Positions 54,179 through 63,683 of a stretch of 64,000 nucleotides of DNA are shown piece by piece (within the stretch, counting starts at the first letter, position 1; each line of letters opens with the position of its first letter). The notes under the pieces are model-generated. The model was not told the DNA's origin. It was given only the letters and a program-made list of their open reading frames with translations, and did not search any database. The stretch comes from Pseudomonas sp. R28(2017) (GTDB lineage: Bacteria > Pseudomonadota > Gammaproteobacteria > Pseudomonadales > Pseudomonadaceae), in NCBI RefSeq assembly GCF_002112505.1, contig NZ_NEHW01000001.1, forward strand, positions 124,001 through 188,000. The letters are read 5' to 3'. Both the position numbers and the translations under genes were made by a program.

Positions 54179-54188
54179 AACGGAAAAA

Positions 54189-55496
54189 TCAGGCGTAGTA
54201 ATCGACAGCGCTGTCACCAATGACCACTTGCTGCTCGACAGCCCGGGAGCCTTCACCCAGCCCACCCTGCTCGCCCTCACCACCCTGGCCCCTGCGCGCA
54301 GCCACCCCGGACAGCTGCGAGCCGTCCTGCTGTGCCTGCTGCTGTTGCTGGCGCGACTGGTCGGCGACATTGACGTCCGGCTGCGCCAGCCCCTGCTGGG
54401 CAAACAGCTCGCGCAGGCGGTACACCTGGCTGTCCAGCGCATCACGCACGCCCGCGTGGCCGCTGACGAAGGTGATCTGTGTGGACTGGTCGGTCGCGAC
54501 ATTGACGCGGATATCGAGGCGCCCGAGCTCAGCCGGCTCCAGCTGGATATCCGCCGACTTGAGGTTCTGGCTGGACAGGTACATGACCCGGTTGACCAGG
54601 CCTTCGGCCCACGCGCCCTGGTTCATCTGCAAGGGCTGATGCAAAGGGTTGGCGTTGACCGGCAGCGCATTGGCAGTCTTGGCGGTCGCCGCCTGGGTCA
54701 GGCTGGCCAGGCGATTGGCGAAGTCATCGACACGGGTATCGCTGGTGGCGCTCTTGGTGTCCTTGAGCCCGTCTTCGAGCAAGGCACCGAAGGCCTTGTC
54801 GCCGGTCTCGGACTTGCCTGCCTCGCCTTCGACCTTGTCGATCAGGGTCGCCAACGGATTGACGGCCGCTTGCCCATCATCGGATTGAGCCTTGGCTGGG
54901 TCAGTTGCGTGGGCCGATGTCGTCCCTTTGGCCTGGGCACTCTGCTCCAGGGCCAGGCGCAAGGTCGGCAGGTTGGCCAAGGGGTCGGCATCCGGGTCGA
55001 AAGCCTCTGCTTCGGCGTCTGCCGGCAACGGCTCGGCCACCTCGGCCACCGGCGCTTGCTGGATAGCGGCCTGCAAGACCGGCGCCACGGCCTCGGCCTG
55101 GGCCTGCAACAACTGCGCGCCGGGCTGAGCATCGGTGACCTGGCCTGCCACCAGGCTGGCATCGAGCGAACCCGAGTCGCTGGCGGCTGCCGCATCGGCG
55201 GCAGGCGGCGGCACATCGGCTGCTGGCAATTTGTTGCCGTCATCGGCAACCGCCGGTTTGTCGGCGGCCTGCTTCTTGCCGCCCTGGGCCACATCGGGCT
55301 TGTCCTTCGGGCCGGGCTGAGCAGCCTTGTCATTGCGCGCGGGCGCCTTGTCGCGCCCCTGCCCGGCCATCACCTGATCGAAGCCGCCGCCCAGCCCGCC
55401 TGCCGCCTGCAGCGGCTTGTCCACCCGCGAGGAACCCGCACTCGACGGCTTGCTCAGGGTGTTGGCTTGCAACAAAGGGTTGGGTGCGACAGGCAT
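54189..55496 (-). CDS. fliK: flagellar hook-length control protein FliK
   Basis: 435 residues. A long Ala/Gln/Asp-rich N-terminal ruler region, then the C-terminal FliK domain (about 310-390: SSQNLKSADIQLEPAELGRL and DIRVNV) that contacts FlhB. A Gln/Gly-rich tail. Downstream of a sigma-54-like promoter. Confidence 0.9.
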   Translation of the reverse strand: MPVAPNPLLQANTLSKPSSAGSSRVDKPLQAAGGLGGGFDQVMAGQGRDKAPARNDKAAQPGPKDKPDVAQGGKKQAADKPAVADDGNKLPAADVPPPAADAAAASDSGSLDASLVAGQVTDAQPGAQLLQAQAEAVAPVLQAAIQQAPVAEVAEPLPADAEAEAFDPDADPLANLPTLRLALEQSAQAKGTTSAHATDPAKAQSDDGQAAVNPLATLIDKVEGEAGKSETGDKAFGALLEDGLKDTKSATSDTRVDDFANRLASLTQAATAKTANALPVNANPLHQPLQMNQGAWAEGLVNRVMYLSSQNLKSADIQLEPAELGRLDIRVNVATDQSTQITFVSGHAGVRDALDSQVYRLRELFAQQGLAQPDVNVADQSRQQQQQAQQDGSQLSGVAARRGQGGEGEQGGLGEGSRAVEQQVVIGDSAVDYYA

Positions 55497-55543
55497 TGAA
55501 CGGTCTCCGCGCCAGAAACTGGAATATCATCTGGCCACAGAGA

Positions 55544-55560
55544 GGCAAAAGTCGCGCCAA
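55544..55560 (-). promoter_or_regulatory. sigma-54 type promoter of fliK
   Basis: On the minus strand TTGGCGCGACTTTTGCC, with GG and GC ten bases apart. Weaker at the -12 end. It lies between the hptB stop (55568) and fliK, about 48 bases before the fliK ATG. Confidence 0.6.
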
Positions 55561-55567
55561 CTTGCGA

Positions 55568-55915
55568 TCAGTTAGCCGAAACGCGCTCACGCTCGCCGCG
55601 ATAGAAGCACTGCACTTCCAGGTATTCCTGGTCGATCCGGTTGATCAGGTCTTCGATGCCATACAACGGCCGCACCTTCACCCGCTCTTCCAGTTGCTGG
55701 CACAACCGGGCAAGGCCAACAGCGCCCATGTTGCTGCTGCTGCCCTTGAAGCTGTGCGCGGTCAAGCCGAGTTCGTCGGCGCTCTTGGCCTCGTGCAGCT
55801 GGCTCAAGCGCCGCTCGGAGTCTTCCAGAAAGGTCTCCAGCAGCTGCAGGTAGCCATCTTCCATGACCTCCTGCAAGTCGCTGAGTACCTTGTGGTCAAT
55901 ATGCATGTCAGTCAC
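55568..55915 (-). CDS. hptB: histidine phosphotransfer protein HptB
   Basis: 115 residues from a GTG at 55915, where AAGGAG lies 7 bases ahead; ATG 55906 would be too far. The Hpt helix contains LTAHSFKGSSSNMGAVGL with the phospho-His. It passes phosphate to HsbR in the pathway that links sensor kinases to motility and biofilm in P. aeruginosa. Confidence 0.88.
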   Translation of the reverse strand: MTDMHIDHKVLSDLQEVMEDGYLQLLETFLEDSERRLSQLHEAKSADELGLTAHSFKGSSSNMGAVGLARLCQQLEERVKVRPLYGIEDLINRIDQEYLEVQCFYRGERERVSAN

Positions 55916-55975
55916 TTGCTCACTCCTTGATCAAGCCGGATTATGCCTGAGCCGCCCCGCGGCCCTCCAGACGCA

Positions 55976-57667
55976 TCACCAATCGAACTGAACGCGGGCA
56001 CAGCGGCCGCCTTCGCTCCACTCGGCGCGGCTGCCAAGCCGCTGCACCAGGTGCAGCCCGCGCCCACTCAAGTCCTGTTCCAGGGACGGGCGCGACAACA
56101 CGCTGCGCACATCGAACCCCGCGCCGCTGTCGCGGACTTCGATGGTAAGACGCCCACCCACCCCAGAGGGTTCCACCTTCAGGTCGATGCGCACGAAACC
56201 TTCGGCCAACGCCGCCAGACGCCGGGCCCGTTCCTGATAGTAGTCGGCAAAACCCTGCACATCACGCTTGAGCTGTGAATCCAGGCCCAGCACACCATGC
56301 TCCAGGGCATTGGAATACAGCTCACTGAGCACACTGTGCAAGGCGCCGGTGCGAGGCCGCAGGCCATGGATTTCCTGCAACAACTGCACCAGGTAGGGCA
56401 CGGGATTGAAACGCTTGAGGCTTTCGCCACGCAATTCGAACCCCAGCGACCAGTCCAGCGGGCTGGAGCGCCCGCTGTCGGAATACAGAGTGGGCGCAGG
56501 CACCCGGTCCTCGTCGCTGAACATGCGAATGTCGCACAGGCTGATGTCATCCCGCGGGCGCCCACCAAAACGCTCCAGGGCCTGCATCACCTCGTCGAAC
56601 AGCTGCGCCGGGTCGCGATTGGCGGCCAGCACCTCGCACAAGCGCTCGACACCGAACAGGCGCTCCTGCTCGTCGGCGGTATCGACCACGCCATCGGACA
56701 GCAGCAACAGCCGCTCCCCCGCCGCCAGCGGCAACACTTCGGTGCTGTCGTCGAAGCGCTCCGGCGCCAGGATGCCCAGTGGCAGGTGCCGCGAACCCAG
56801 GCAGCCGAGCACTGCGCCGTCGGCTGAAAGCCGGTAGCCATCCGGCATGCCGCCATTCCACACTTCCACCGCACCGCGCTGCACGCTGATCTTGAGCAGC
56901 AGCGCGCAGCAGAACATGTCCACCGGCAGGATGCGCTTGAGCTTGGCATTCATCTCGCGCAGCATCTGTGCCAAGCCGTAGCCCTTGGCAGTCATGCCGT
57001 AGAACACTTCCGCCAGCGGCATCGCACCGACTGCGGCGGGCAAACCATGGCCAGTGAAGTCGCCGAGCAGCACGTGCATGTCACCCGCCGGGGTGAAGGC
57101 AGCCAGCAGCAGGTCACCATTGAACAGGGCATAAGGCGACTGCAGGTAACGTATGTTCGGCGCCGTGATGCAGCCGGAGTGGGCCACCTTGTCGAACACC
57201 GCCTTGGCCACGCGCTGCTCGTTGAGCAGGTGGTGATGGTGGCGGGTGATCTGGTCACGCTGCTCGAGCACGGTCGCCTGCAAGCGACGCAGCCGGTCCA
57301 TGGCGCGGATCTTGGCACCGAGGATCACCGCACTGTAGGGCTTGGCCATGAAGTCGTCGCCGCCAGCCTCCAGGCAACGCACCAAGGCATCCTCCTCGTT
57401 CAGCGAGGTCAGGAAGATGATCGGCACCAGCGCCTCGCCGGCCAGCACCTTGATCTGCCGCGCAGCCTCGAAACCGTCCATGACCGGCATCAAGGCGTCG
57501 AGCAACACCAGTTGCGGGCGCTTCTCGGCAAACAGCGCGACGGCCTGTTCGCCATTTTCCGCGGTGAATACGTGGTGACCCTGGCGACGGACGATCTGCG
57601 CCAGCAGCAGGCGGTCGACCGCCCCGTCCTCAGCCACCAGTACGGTCAACGCCTGTTCGGCCGGCAT
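55976..57667 (-). CDS. hsbR: response regulator with PP2C phosphatase and kinase-like domains, HsbR
   Basis: 563 residues from ATG 57667; a TTG at 57679 overlapping the hsbA stop is possible. Receiver domain at the N-terminus (VLLDALMPVMDGFEAARQIK), a PP2C/SpoIIE-type phosphatase domain (VLLGDFTGHGLPAAVGAMPL, LLLLSDGVVD) and a C-terminal HATPase_c domain (LYSNALEHGVLG, DSGAGFDV). It phosphorylates or dephosphorylates HsbA. Confidence 0.9.
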   Translation of the reverse strand: MPAEQALTVLVAEDGAVDRLLLAQIVRRQGHHVFTAENGEQAVALFAEKRPQLVLLDALMPVMDGFEAARQIKVLAGEALVPIIFLTSLNEEDALVRCLEAGGDDFMAKPYSAVILGAKIRAMDRLRRLQATVLEQRDQITRHHHHLLNEQRVAKAVFDKVAHSGCITAPNIRYLQSPYALFNGDLLLAAFTPAGDMHVLLGDFTGHGLPAAVGAMPLAEVFYGMTAKGYGLAQMLREMNAKLKRILPVDMFCCALLLKISVQRGAVEVWNGGMPDGYRLSADGAVLGCLGSRHLPLGILAPERFDDSTEVLPLAAGERLLLLSDGVVDTADEQERLFGVERLCEVLAANRDPAQLFDEVMQALERFGGRPRDDISLCDIRMFSDEDRVPAPTLYSDSGRSSPLDWSLGFELRGESLKRFNPVPYLVQLLQEIHGLRPRTGALHSVLSELYSNALEHGVLGLDSQLKRDVQGFADYYQERARRLAALAEGFVRIDLKVEPSGVGGRLTIEVRDSGAGFDVRSVLSRPSLEQDLSGRGLHLVQRLGSRAEWSEGGRCARVQFDW

Positions 57668-57675
57668 CTGGGCAC

Positions 57676-57981
57676 TCAACTGATATCGAACAGTTTTTCG
57701 AAATTGGAAATGGCCAGGATCTTGCGCACGTCGGAGCTGGCATGCACCACGCGCACGTCCGATTCGTCACCGCCGGCGTGGTCACGCAGCAACAGCAGCA
57801 TGCCCAGCGCGGAGCTGTCCAGGTAGGTGGCGTCCTTCAGGTCGACCACCACCGAGTCGGGCCTGTTCGGCTGGCGTTCGTAGGCATCACGAAATTCCTG
57901 ATGCTTGCCAAAGTCGAAGCGCCCCTTGACCTTGATCGTGAGCTTTTTCCCGTCCTGCGAAAAATCCGTCTCGACTGCCAT
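57676..57981 (-). CDS. hsbA: STAS-domain anti-sigma factor antagonist HsbA
   Basis: 101 residues, a complete STAS domain with the phospho-Ser in LKDATYLDSSALGMLLLLRD. In P. aeruginosa it binds FlgM when unphosphorylated, freeing FliA, and binds a diguanylate cyclase when phosphorylated. First gene of hsbA-hsbR-hptB. Confidence 0.9.
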   Translation of the reverse strand: MAVETDFSQDGKKLTIKVKGRFDFGKHQEFRDAYERQPNRPDSVVVDLKDATYLDSSALGMLLLLRDHAGGDESDVRVVHASSDVRKILAISNFEKLFDIS

Positions 57982-58055
57982 GCTAGCGATTCCTTCGATG
58001 ATGGCGAATGCAACTGTTCAAGGTTTAGCAGCCCGTGGCTGGACTATCAAGGTAA

Positions 58056-58166
58056 CCTGTACCGGCCTCTTCGCGGGCACGCCCGCTCCCACAGGTATCA
58101 TGTCGCCCTCAGGCCTTGGTGTGATCCTTGTGGGAGCGGGCTTGCCCGCCAAGAAGCCGGTGCAGG
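58056..58166. repeat. inverted REP pair (BIME) between fliJ and hsbA
   Basis: One canonical unit (about 58058-58095) and one variant (tgtgggagcgggcttgcccgccaagaagccgg) facing it. It abuts the fliJ stop codon and separates the fliE-J and hsb transcripts. Confidence 0.85.
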
Positions 58167-58619
58167 TTACAGATGACCTTGCCTGGGCAAGCGCTGCGAC
58201 AGCTCGTCAAGCAAGCGCTGCTCGCGCTTGTCTTCGGCCCGCCGCGCCTCCTCCATGTAGCGCTGCACCAGCTTGCGCAGCCCTTCTACCCGAGCATAGG
58301 CCTGCTGCCAGGTGCCACGGGCATTCTTCAGGTTGTTCTCATGCCAGGCCAGGCTCTGGCGCTGCTGGGTCATGGCCGTTTCCAGCTGGGCCAGGAAGCG
58401 CTGGTAGTTGAGCAGCCAGCTGCCATTCACGCCCTGCCCGCCGCGGTTGATCCACTGGGCCTGGTACCCCTCGCGGAACGACTCAAGCTCGGCCAGCTTG
58501 GCCTGGGCCTGAACCACCTGCTGCTGGAAGTGCCCCACGCGCTGGGCGGCCTTGCGCTCGGCCTCTTCGGCCATGTCGACCACAGGGGCCAGGCGGGCAG
58601 CGCGACCGGGCAGGCTCAT
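58167..58619 (-). CDS. fliJ: flagellar export chaperone FliJ
   Basis: 150 residues, almost entirely coiled coil (RLAPVVDMAEEAERKAAQRV onward), typical FliJ length. It forms the central stalk of the export ATPase ring. Six bases after fliI. Confidence 0.92.
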   Translation of the reverse strand: MSLPGRAARLAPVVDMAEEAERKAAQRVGHFQQQVVQAQAKLAELESFREGYQAQWINRGGQGVNGSWLLNYQRFLAQLETAMTQQRQSLAWHENNLKNARGTWQQAYARVEGLRKLVQRYMEEARRAEDKREQRLLDELSQRLPRQGHL

Positions 58620-58625
58620 GATCTA

Positions 58626-59984
58626 TCAACCTTTCGCCGGAGGCGTGAAGATCGCCCCCAGCTCGTCGCGGCTCTGGCCCATGCCGACGTTCTCGTCCAG
58701 CCCCTGGCGCAGGAAGTCCACCAGCCGCGGCTGCAAGGCAATCGCCAGGTCGGTTTCCGGGTCGCCACCGGCCACATAGGCGCCCACGCTGATCAGGTCG
58801 CGGCTCTGCGACAGCCGTGACCACAGTTGCTTGAATTTCTGCGCCTGGCGCAAGTGGTCGGCATCCACCACCTGCGGCATGACCCGGCTGATCGAGGCTT
58901 CGATGTCGATGGCCGGGTAATGGCCTTCCTCGGCCAGGCGCCGGGACAGCACGAAGTGACCGTCGAGCACACCCCGCGCCGAGTCGGCGATCGGATCCTG
59001 CTGGTCGTCACCCTCGGACAGCACGGTGTAGAAGGCGGTGATCGAGCCGCCACCGGGCTCGCCGTTGCCGGCGCGCTCCACCAGCTTGGGCAGCTTGGCG
59101 AACACCGACGGCGGGTAACCGCGGGTGGCCGGCGGCTCGCCGATGGCCAGGGCGATTTCGCGCTGGGCCTGGGCGAAACGGGTCAGCGAGTCCATCAGCA
59201 GCAGGACGTTCTTGCCCTTGTCGCGGAAGTACTCGGCAATGCGCGTGCAGTACATCGCCGCGCGCAAGCGCATCAGCGGCGCATCGTCAGCAGGCGATGC
59301 CACGACCACCGAGCGCTTGAGCCCCTCCTCGCCGAGGATGTGCTCGATGAACTCCTTGACCTCGCGGCCCCGCTCGCCGATCAGACCGACCACGATGATG
59401 TCCGCTTCGGTGAAGCGGGTCATCATGCCCAACAGCACCGATTTACCGACGCCGGTGCCGGCGAACAGGCCCAGGCGCTGACCACGGCCGACAGTGAGCA
59501 GGCCGTTGATACTGCGAATGCCCACGTCCAGTGGCTTGCTGATGGGGTCACGGTTGAGCGGGTTGATGATCGGCCCGTCCATCGGCACCCAGTCTTCTGC
59601 GCGCATGCCGCCCTTGCCGTCGAGGGCGCGCCCGGCGCCGTCGAGCACCCGGCCCAGCATGCTCATGCCCATGGGCAGGCGACCACTGTCGTCCAACGGC
59701 ACCACGCGCGCCCCCGGCGCGATGCCGGCGATGCTGCCCACCGGCATCAGGAACACCTTGTTGCCGGCAAAGCCCATCACCTCGGCCTCGACCTGCACCG
59801 GGTGGTAGCTGTCGTCGTTGATCACCAGGCAGCGCCCGCCGACCGCGGCGCGCAGGCCTTCGGCTTCGAGGGTGAGGCCGACCATGCGCAGCAGGCGGCC
59901 TTCGACCACCGGTTGCACCGGCAACGCGATCGCCTCGGCGTAGCCGCCCAGGCGCTTGCCGAAGCTGGTGCGGTCAAGGCGCAT
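58626..59984 (-). CDS. fliI: flagellar export ATPase FliI
   Basis: 452 residues from ATG 59984 ([20 protein letters not shown]). The frame is open 58 codons further but within fliH in a shadow frame. Walker [17 protein letters not shown], Walker [14 protein letters not shown], and the F1-like catalytic [10 protein letters not shown]. It overlaps fliH by 11 bases. Confidence 0.95.
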   Translation of the reverse strand: MRLDRTSFGKRLGGYAEAIALPVQPVVEGRLLRMVGLTLEAEGLRAAVGGRCLVINDDSYHPVQVEAEVMGFAGNKVFLMPVGSIAGIAPGARVVPLDDSGRLPMGMSMLGRVLDGAGRALDGKGGMRAEDWVPMDGPIINPLNRDPISKPLDVGIRSINGLLTVGRGQRLGLFAGTGVGKSVLLGMMTRFTEADIIVVGLIGERGREVKEFIEHILGEEGLKRSVVVASPADDAPLMRLRAAMYCTRIAEYFRDKGKNVLLLMDSLTRFAQAQREIALAIGEPPATRGYPPSVFAKLPKLVERAGNGEPGGGSITAFYTVLSEGDDQQDPIADSARGVLDGHFVLSRRLAEEGHYPAIDIEASISRVMPQVVDADHLRQAQKFKQLWSRLSQSRDLISVGAYVAGGDPETDLAIALQPRLVDFLRQGLDENVGMGQSRDELGAIFTPPAKG

Positions 59985-60738
59985 CGCTGGCGTCCAGTTC
60001 CACCGACATGTCCGCAGCCGCCGGGTGCAGGGCCTGGTCATGCAGCTGGTCGAACAATTGCGCCACGGCTTTCTCGATGCGGGTTTCCATGGTCGCGTCG
60101 ATGCGGCTGTGGAGGGTCTCGATCCGGCAGCCACCTGGCAGCAGGGCTTCGTCTTCAAGCAGTTTCCAGCTCTCCTCGTGGCGTTCGCGCAGGGCCTTGG
60201 CCAGCTCGAAATCCTGCGGGTTGAGGTGGATGCGGATGTTGTCGGCGCCCATCGGCAGCAGCTTCAGCGCCTCACGCAATACCTGGGTGATCTGGCTGGA
60301 ATCGCTGCGCAGTTCGCGGCCGATGACCTGGCGCGCCATGTGCGCAACCAGATGCACCACACTGCGTTCGATCTGCGTGTCCTGTTCGGCGATCGGCTCG
60401 AGCAGGTGGCCCATCAGCTGCTCCAGGCTGGCCAGCTTGATGGCCAGTGCCTCCTCGGCCTCCTGGCGCACCTTCAGTTGGGTACTGTGGAAGCCCTCGC
60501 GCTCGCCAGTGGCGAAGCCTTCGTTGTAGGCCTCCTGGCGGATCGCCTCGAGCTCTTCGAGGGTCAACGGCTGGACTTCCTCCAGCGGCACTTCCTCGAC
60601 TTCTTCCTCGACGACTTCCGGTTCCGGCTCGGGCTCCGGCGCGGGCTCCGGGTCGAAGCTGGGCAGCGCCCAGACATCGACGCCCTCGAGGTCGCGGGCG
60701 CGGATCAGGTCACTGGGGTGGGATTCTTTGGTGGGCAT
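59974..60738 (-). CDS. fliH: flagellar export ATPase regulator FliH
   Basis: 254 residues. An acidic Pro/Glu-rich N-terminal part (about 28-55, [20 protein letters not shown]) is followed by a coiled coil and a V-ATPase stator-like C-terminal domain. It tethers FliI to the C-ring. Confidence 0.92.
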   Translation of the reverse strand: MPTKESHPSDLIRARDLEGVDVWALPSFDPEPAPEPEPEPEVVEEEVEEVPLEEVQPLTLEELEAIRQEAYNEGFATGEREGFHSTQLKVRQEAEEALAIKLASLEQLMGHLLEPIAEQDTQIERSVVHLVAHMARQVIGRELRSDSSQITQVLREALKLLPMGADNIRIHLNPQDFELAKALRERHEESWKLLEDEALLPGGCRIETLHSRIDATMETRIEKAVAQLFDQLHDQALHPAAADMSVELDASDAP

Positions 60739-60771
60739 GTTCTCAGCTACTCAACAACGACCGATGCAGTC

Positions 60772-60860
60772 CCTGTGGGAGCGGGCTTGCCCGCGAAGCA
60801 GGCACCGCGGTGAATGGCACCGGCTTCGCCGGTGTTCGCGGGCAAGCCCGCTCCCACAAA
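60772..60860. repeat. inverted REP pair with variant middle between fliH and fliG
   Basis: tgtgggagcgggcttgcccg at 60774 faces cgggcaagcccgctcccaca ending at 60858. Between them lie tgaatggcaccggcttcgcc and ggtg, another hairpin (caccggc/gccggtg). It sits inside what is normally one fliEFGHIJ transcript. Confidence 0.88.
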
Positions 60861-60880
60861 GGGTTCGTGTCGCCTGTGGA

Positions 60881-61900
60881 TCAGATCATTTCCTCGGCAC
60901 CCTTGCCGCCGAGCACGATCTCGCCGGCCTCGGCCATGCGCCGGGCAATGGTGAGGATTTCCTTCTGCGCCGTTTCCACGTCGCTGACGCGCACCGGGCC
61001 CTTGGCTTCGAGATCGTCGCGCAGCAGCTCCGAGGCACGCTTGGACATGTTCTTGAAGATCTTGTCCTTGACCCGCTCGTCGGCACCCTTGAGCGACACC
61101 ACCAGCACGTCGGACGACACTTCGCGCAGCAGCGCCTGGATACCGCGATCGTCGACGTCGGCCAGGTTGTTGAAGACGAACATCAGGTCTTCGATCTGCT
61201 CCGACAGGTCGCTGTCGATCTCGCGGATCGCATCCATCAGCGCACCTTCCACCGAGCTGTCGAGGAAGTTCATGATGTCGGCGGCGCGCTTGATGCCGCC
61301 CAGGGTGGTGCGCGCAGCATTGGAGTTGCCCGAGAACTGCTTCTCGAGAATCTGGTTCAGCTCCTTGAGCGCCGCCGGTTGCACCGTGTTGAGCGACGAC
61401 ACGCGCAGGACGATGTCCAGGCGCACCTTGTGGTCGAAGTTGCTCAGTACCTCACCGGCCTGGTCGGGGTCGAGGTAGGCCACCACGATGGCCTGGATCT
61501 GCGGGTGTTCGTAGCGGATCACATCGGCCACGGCGCGCGGTTCCATCCACTTGAGGCTGTCCAGGCCGCTGGTGTTGCCGCCCAGCAGGATGCGGTCGAC
61601 CAGGCCGTTGGCCTTGTCCTCGCCCAGGGCCTGGTTGAGCATCTTGCGGATGTAGGCGTCAGAGCCCACGCCCAGGCTGGTCTGGTCGCCGACGATCTCG
61701 ACGAACTCGCTCATCACCTGCTCGACCTGCTCGCGGTGCACGGTGCCCATCTGCGCCATCGCCACACCGACCCGCTGCACTTCTTTCGGGCCCATGTGCC
61801 GCAGCACTTGTGCAGCATCGGTCTCACCGAGCGACAGCAGCAGGATCGCGGCCTTGTCGACTCGGCTCAGCTTGGCGGTAATGGCTCGATTGTCACTCAT
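60881..61900 (-). CDS. fliG: flagellar rotor protein FliG
   Basis: 339 residues. N, middle and C domains with the EHPQ motif (VIRYEHPQIQAIVVAYLDPD) and the charged torque helix (DRGIQALLREVSSDVLVVSL). It joins FliF to FliM and meets the stators. It overlaps fliF by 8 bases. Confidence 0.95.
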   Translation of the reverse strand: MSDNRAITAKLSRVDKAAILLLSLGETDAAQVLRHMGPKEVQRVGVAMAQMGTVHREQVEQVMSEFVEIVGDQTSLGVGSDAYIRKMLNQALGEDKANGLVDRILLGGNTSGLDSLKWMEPRAVADVIRYEHPQIQAIVVAYLDPDQAGEVLSNFDHKVRLDIVLRVSSLNTVQPAALKELNQILEKQFSGNSNAARTTLGGIKRAADIMNFLDSSVEGALMDAIREIDSDLSEQIEDLMFVFNNLADVDDRGIQALLREVSSDVLVVSLKGADERVKDKIFKNMSKRASELLRDDLEAKGPVRVSDVETAQKEILTIARRMAEAGEIVLGGKGAEEMI

Positions 61901-63668
61901 CGGCGTTGATCCACTCTTTGACGACCTGGGCTACGCGGCCCGGGTCTTCGGCCACCAGGCCTTTGATTGCGTTGAGCTGTGCTTCGTAACCCTCGGTAGG
62001 GCTCGGCAACAGAATGCTTGACGGGCCACCGAGGCTGACACGGTCGTTGGCCAGCTCGCCATCCAGACCGATCATCCCGCCCAGTTCCATGTCGCTGTCC
62101 GCAGCAGCCTGCTTGCCGCCACCGGTAATATTGTTGAGCACCGGACGCAGCACGCCGAACACCAGCACCAGGATGAACAGCACGCCCAGCACCTGCTTGA
62201 CGATGTCCCAGAACCACGGCTGCTGGTAGAACGCAATATCGGCGATCTCTTCACCACGGTCGGCGGCGAACGGCACGTTGATCACCGTCACGCTGTCGCC
62301 ACGGCTGGCATCGAAGCCCACTGCGTCCTGCACCAGGCGCGTGAAGCGGGCCAGGTCTTCAGCCCCCCAGGGGGCACGGCTGGTTTCGCCATTGGCGTCG
62401 ACCTTGACCTGGTCGTCGACCACCACCGCCACCGACAGGCGGGTCAGGCGACCCTGCTGCTGGCGGGTGTGGCTGATCGAACGGTCCAGCTCGAAGTTCT
62501 TGGTGGTCTGCTCACGCTTGTCCGATGGGTACGGCGCGAGCATTGGCTGGCCGGTGGCCGGGTCCATGATCTGCTGGCCGTTGGCATCTACCAGTGGCTG
62601 GCCAGGCTGGATTGCAGCGGCCGCCCCGGCAGCACCACCGGTTGTCTGCGGCGCCGACGCCGGGCCAGGTGGCTGGTTGCTCAGCGCCCCCGGAACGCCC
62701 TGCGGGCCCTGGCTGCTGGCACGTTGTTCGTTGACCGCCTGCTCGCTGCGCAGCGCCGGCTGGTCCGGGTTGAACTGCTCGGAGGTCGACTCGACCGCAC
62801 TGAAGTCCAGGTCGGCGGACACTTCTGCCTTGTAGCGGTCATTGCCCAGCACCGGCTGCAGGATGTTGTGCACACGCTGGGTGAGCATGCCTTCCATGCG
62901 GCGACTGTAGTCGAACTGCTTGCCGGCCATGGTCAGCGCGGTGTCCTGCAACTGCTCGGAGAGCAGGTTGCCCTTCTGGTCGACCACGGTGACTTGCGAC
63001 TTGTCCAGCTCGGGCACACTGGTAGCGACCAGGTTGACGATGGCCATCACCTGGCCGGCTTCCAGCGAACGGCCCGGGTACAGCTCGACCAGCACCGAGG
63101 CGCTTGGCTTGCGCTCGTCACGCACGAATACCGAGCTTTTCGGGATCGCCAGGTGCACCCGGGCGGCCTTGACGTTGTTCAGGCTGGACACGGTACGCGC
63201 CAGTTCGCCTTCCAGGCTGCGGCGATAGCGGGTCGCTTCCATGAACTGGCTGGTGCCCAACCCCTGCTCTTTGTCGAGCAGCTCGAAGCCGACATTGCCA
63301 TCGCTTGGCGCCACGCCGGCAGCCGCCAGTTTAAGGCGCGCACGGGAGAGGTCGTCGGCCTTGACCAGCAGCGCCCCGGAGTTGGGCTCGACATGGTAGG
63401 GAATGTCTGCGGAGGCCAGGGTATCCATGACCTGCTTGGTGTCCATGCCGGCCAGGCTGCCGTACAGCGGCCGGTAATCGGGCTGCTGCGACCACAGCAC
63501 CACGGCGAAGCCGATCGCCACGCTCGCCGCCAACCCGACCAGCAGGCCGACCTGACGCAGCATGGGCATCTGCGAGATGTTTTCCAGGAACGCCATGTTC
63601 AACAGCGGTGGCTTGGAACCTGGCGCACCGCTCTTGGCGGGGGCGTTATCGACGACTGCATCAGCCAT
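61893..63668 (-). CDS. fliF: flagellar MS-ring protein FliF
   Basis: 591 residues with two membrane helices (about 38-56 and 482-500), two ring-building motifs (VEPNSGALLVKADDLSRARL) and a C-terminal FliG-binding tail. A Pro/Gln/Gly insertion near 320-370. It forms the MS-ring base for the export gate. Confidence 0.95.
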   Translation of the reverse strand: MADAVVDNAPAKSGAPGSKPPLLNMAFLENISQMPMLRQVGLLVGLAASVAIGFAVVLWSQQPDYRPLYGSLAGMDTKQVMDTLASADIPYHVEPNSGALLVKADDLSRARLKLAAAGVAPSDGNVGFELLDKEQGLGTSQFMEATRYRRSLEGELARTVSSLNNVKAARVHLAIPKSSVFVRDERKPSASVLVELYPGRSLEAGQVMAIVNLVATSVPELDKSQVTVVDQKGNLLSEQLQDTALTMAGKQFDYSRRMEGMLTQRVHNILQPVLGNDRYKAEVSADLDFSAVESTSEQFNPDQPALRSEQAVNEQRASSQGPQGVPGALSNQPPGPASAPQTTGGAAGAAAAIQPGQPLVDANGQQIMDPATGQPMLAPYPSDKREQTTKNFELDRSISHTRQQQGRLTRLSVAVVVDDQVKVDANGETSRAPWGAEDLARFTRLVQDAVGFDASRGDSVTVINVPFAADRGEEIADIAFYQQPWFWDIVKQVLGVLFILVLVFGVLRPVLNNITGGGKQAAADSDMELGGMIGLDGELANDRVSLGGPSSILLPSPTEGYEAQLNAIKGLVAEDPGRVAQVVKEWINADE

Positions 63669-63683
63669 GACTTACTTCCGTCC

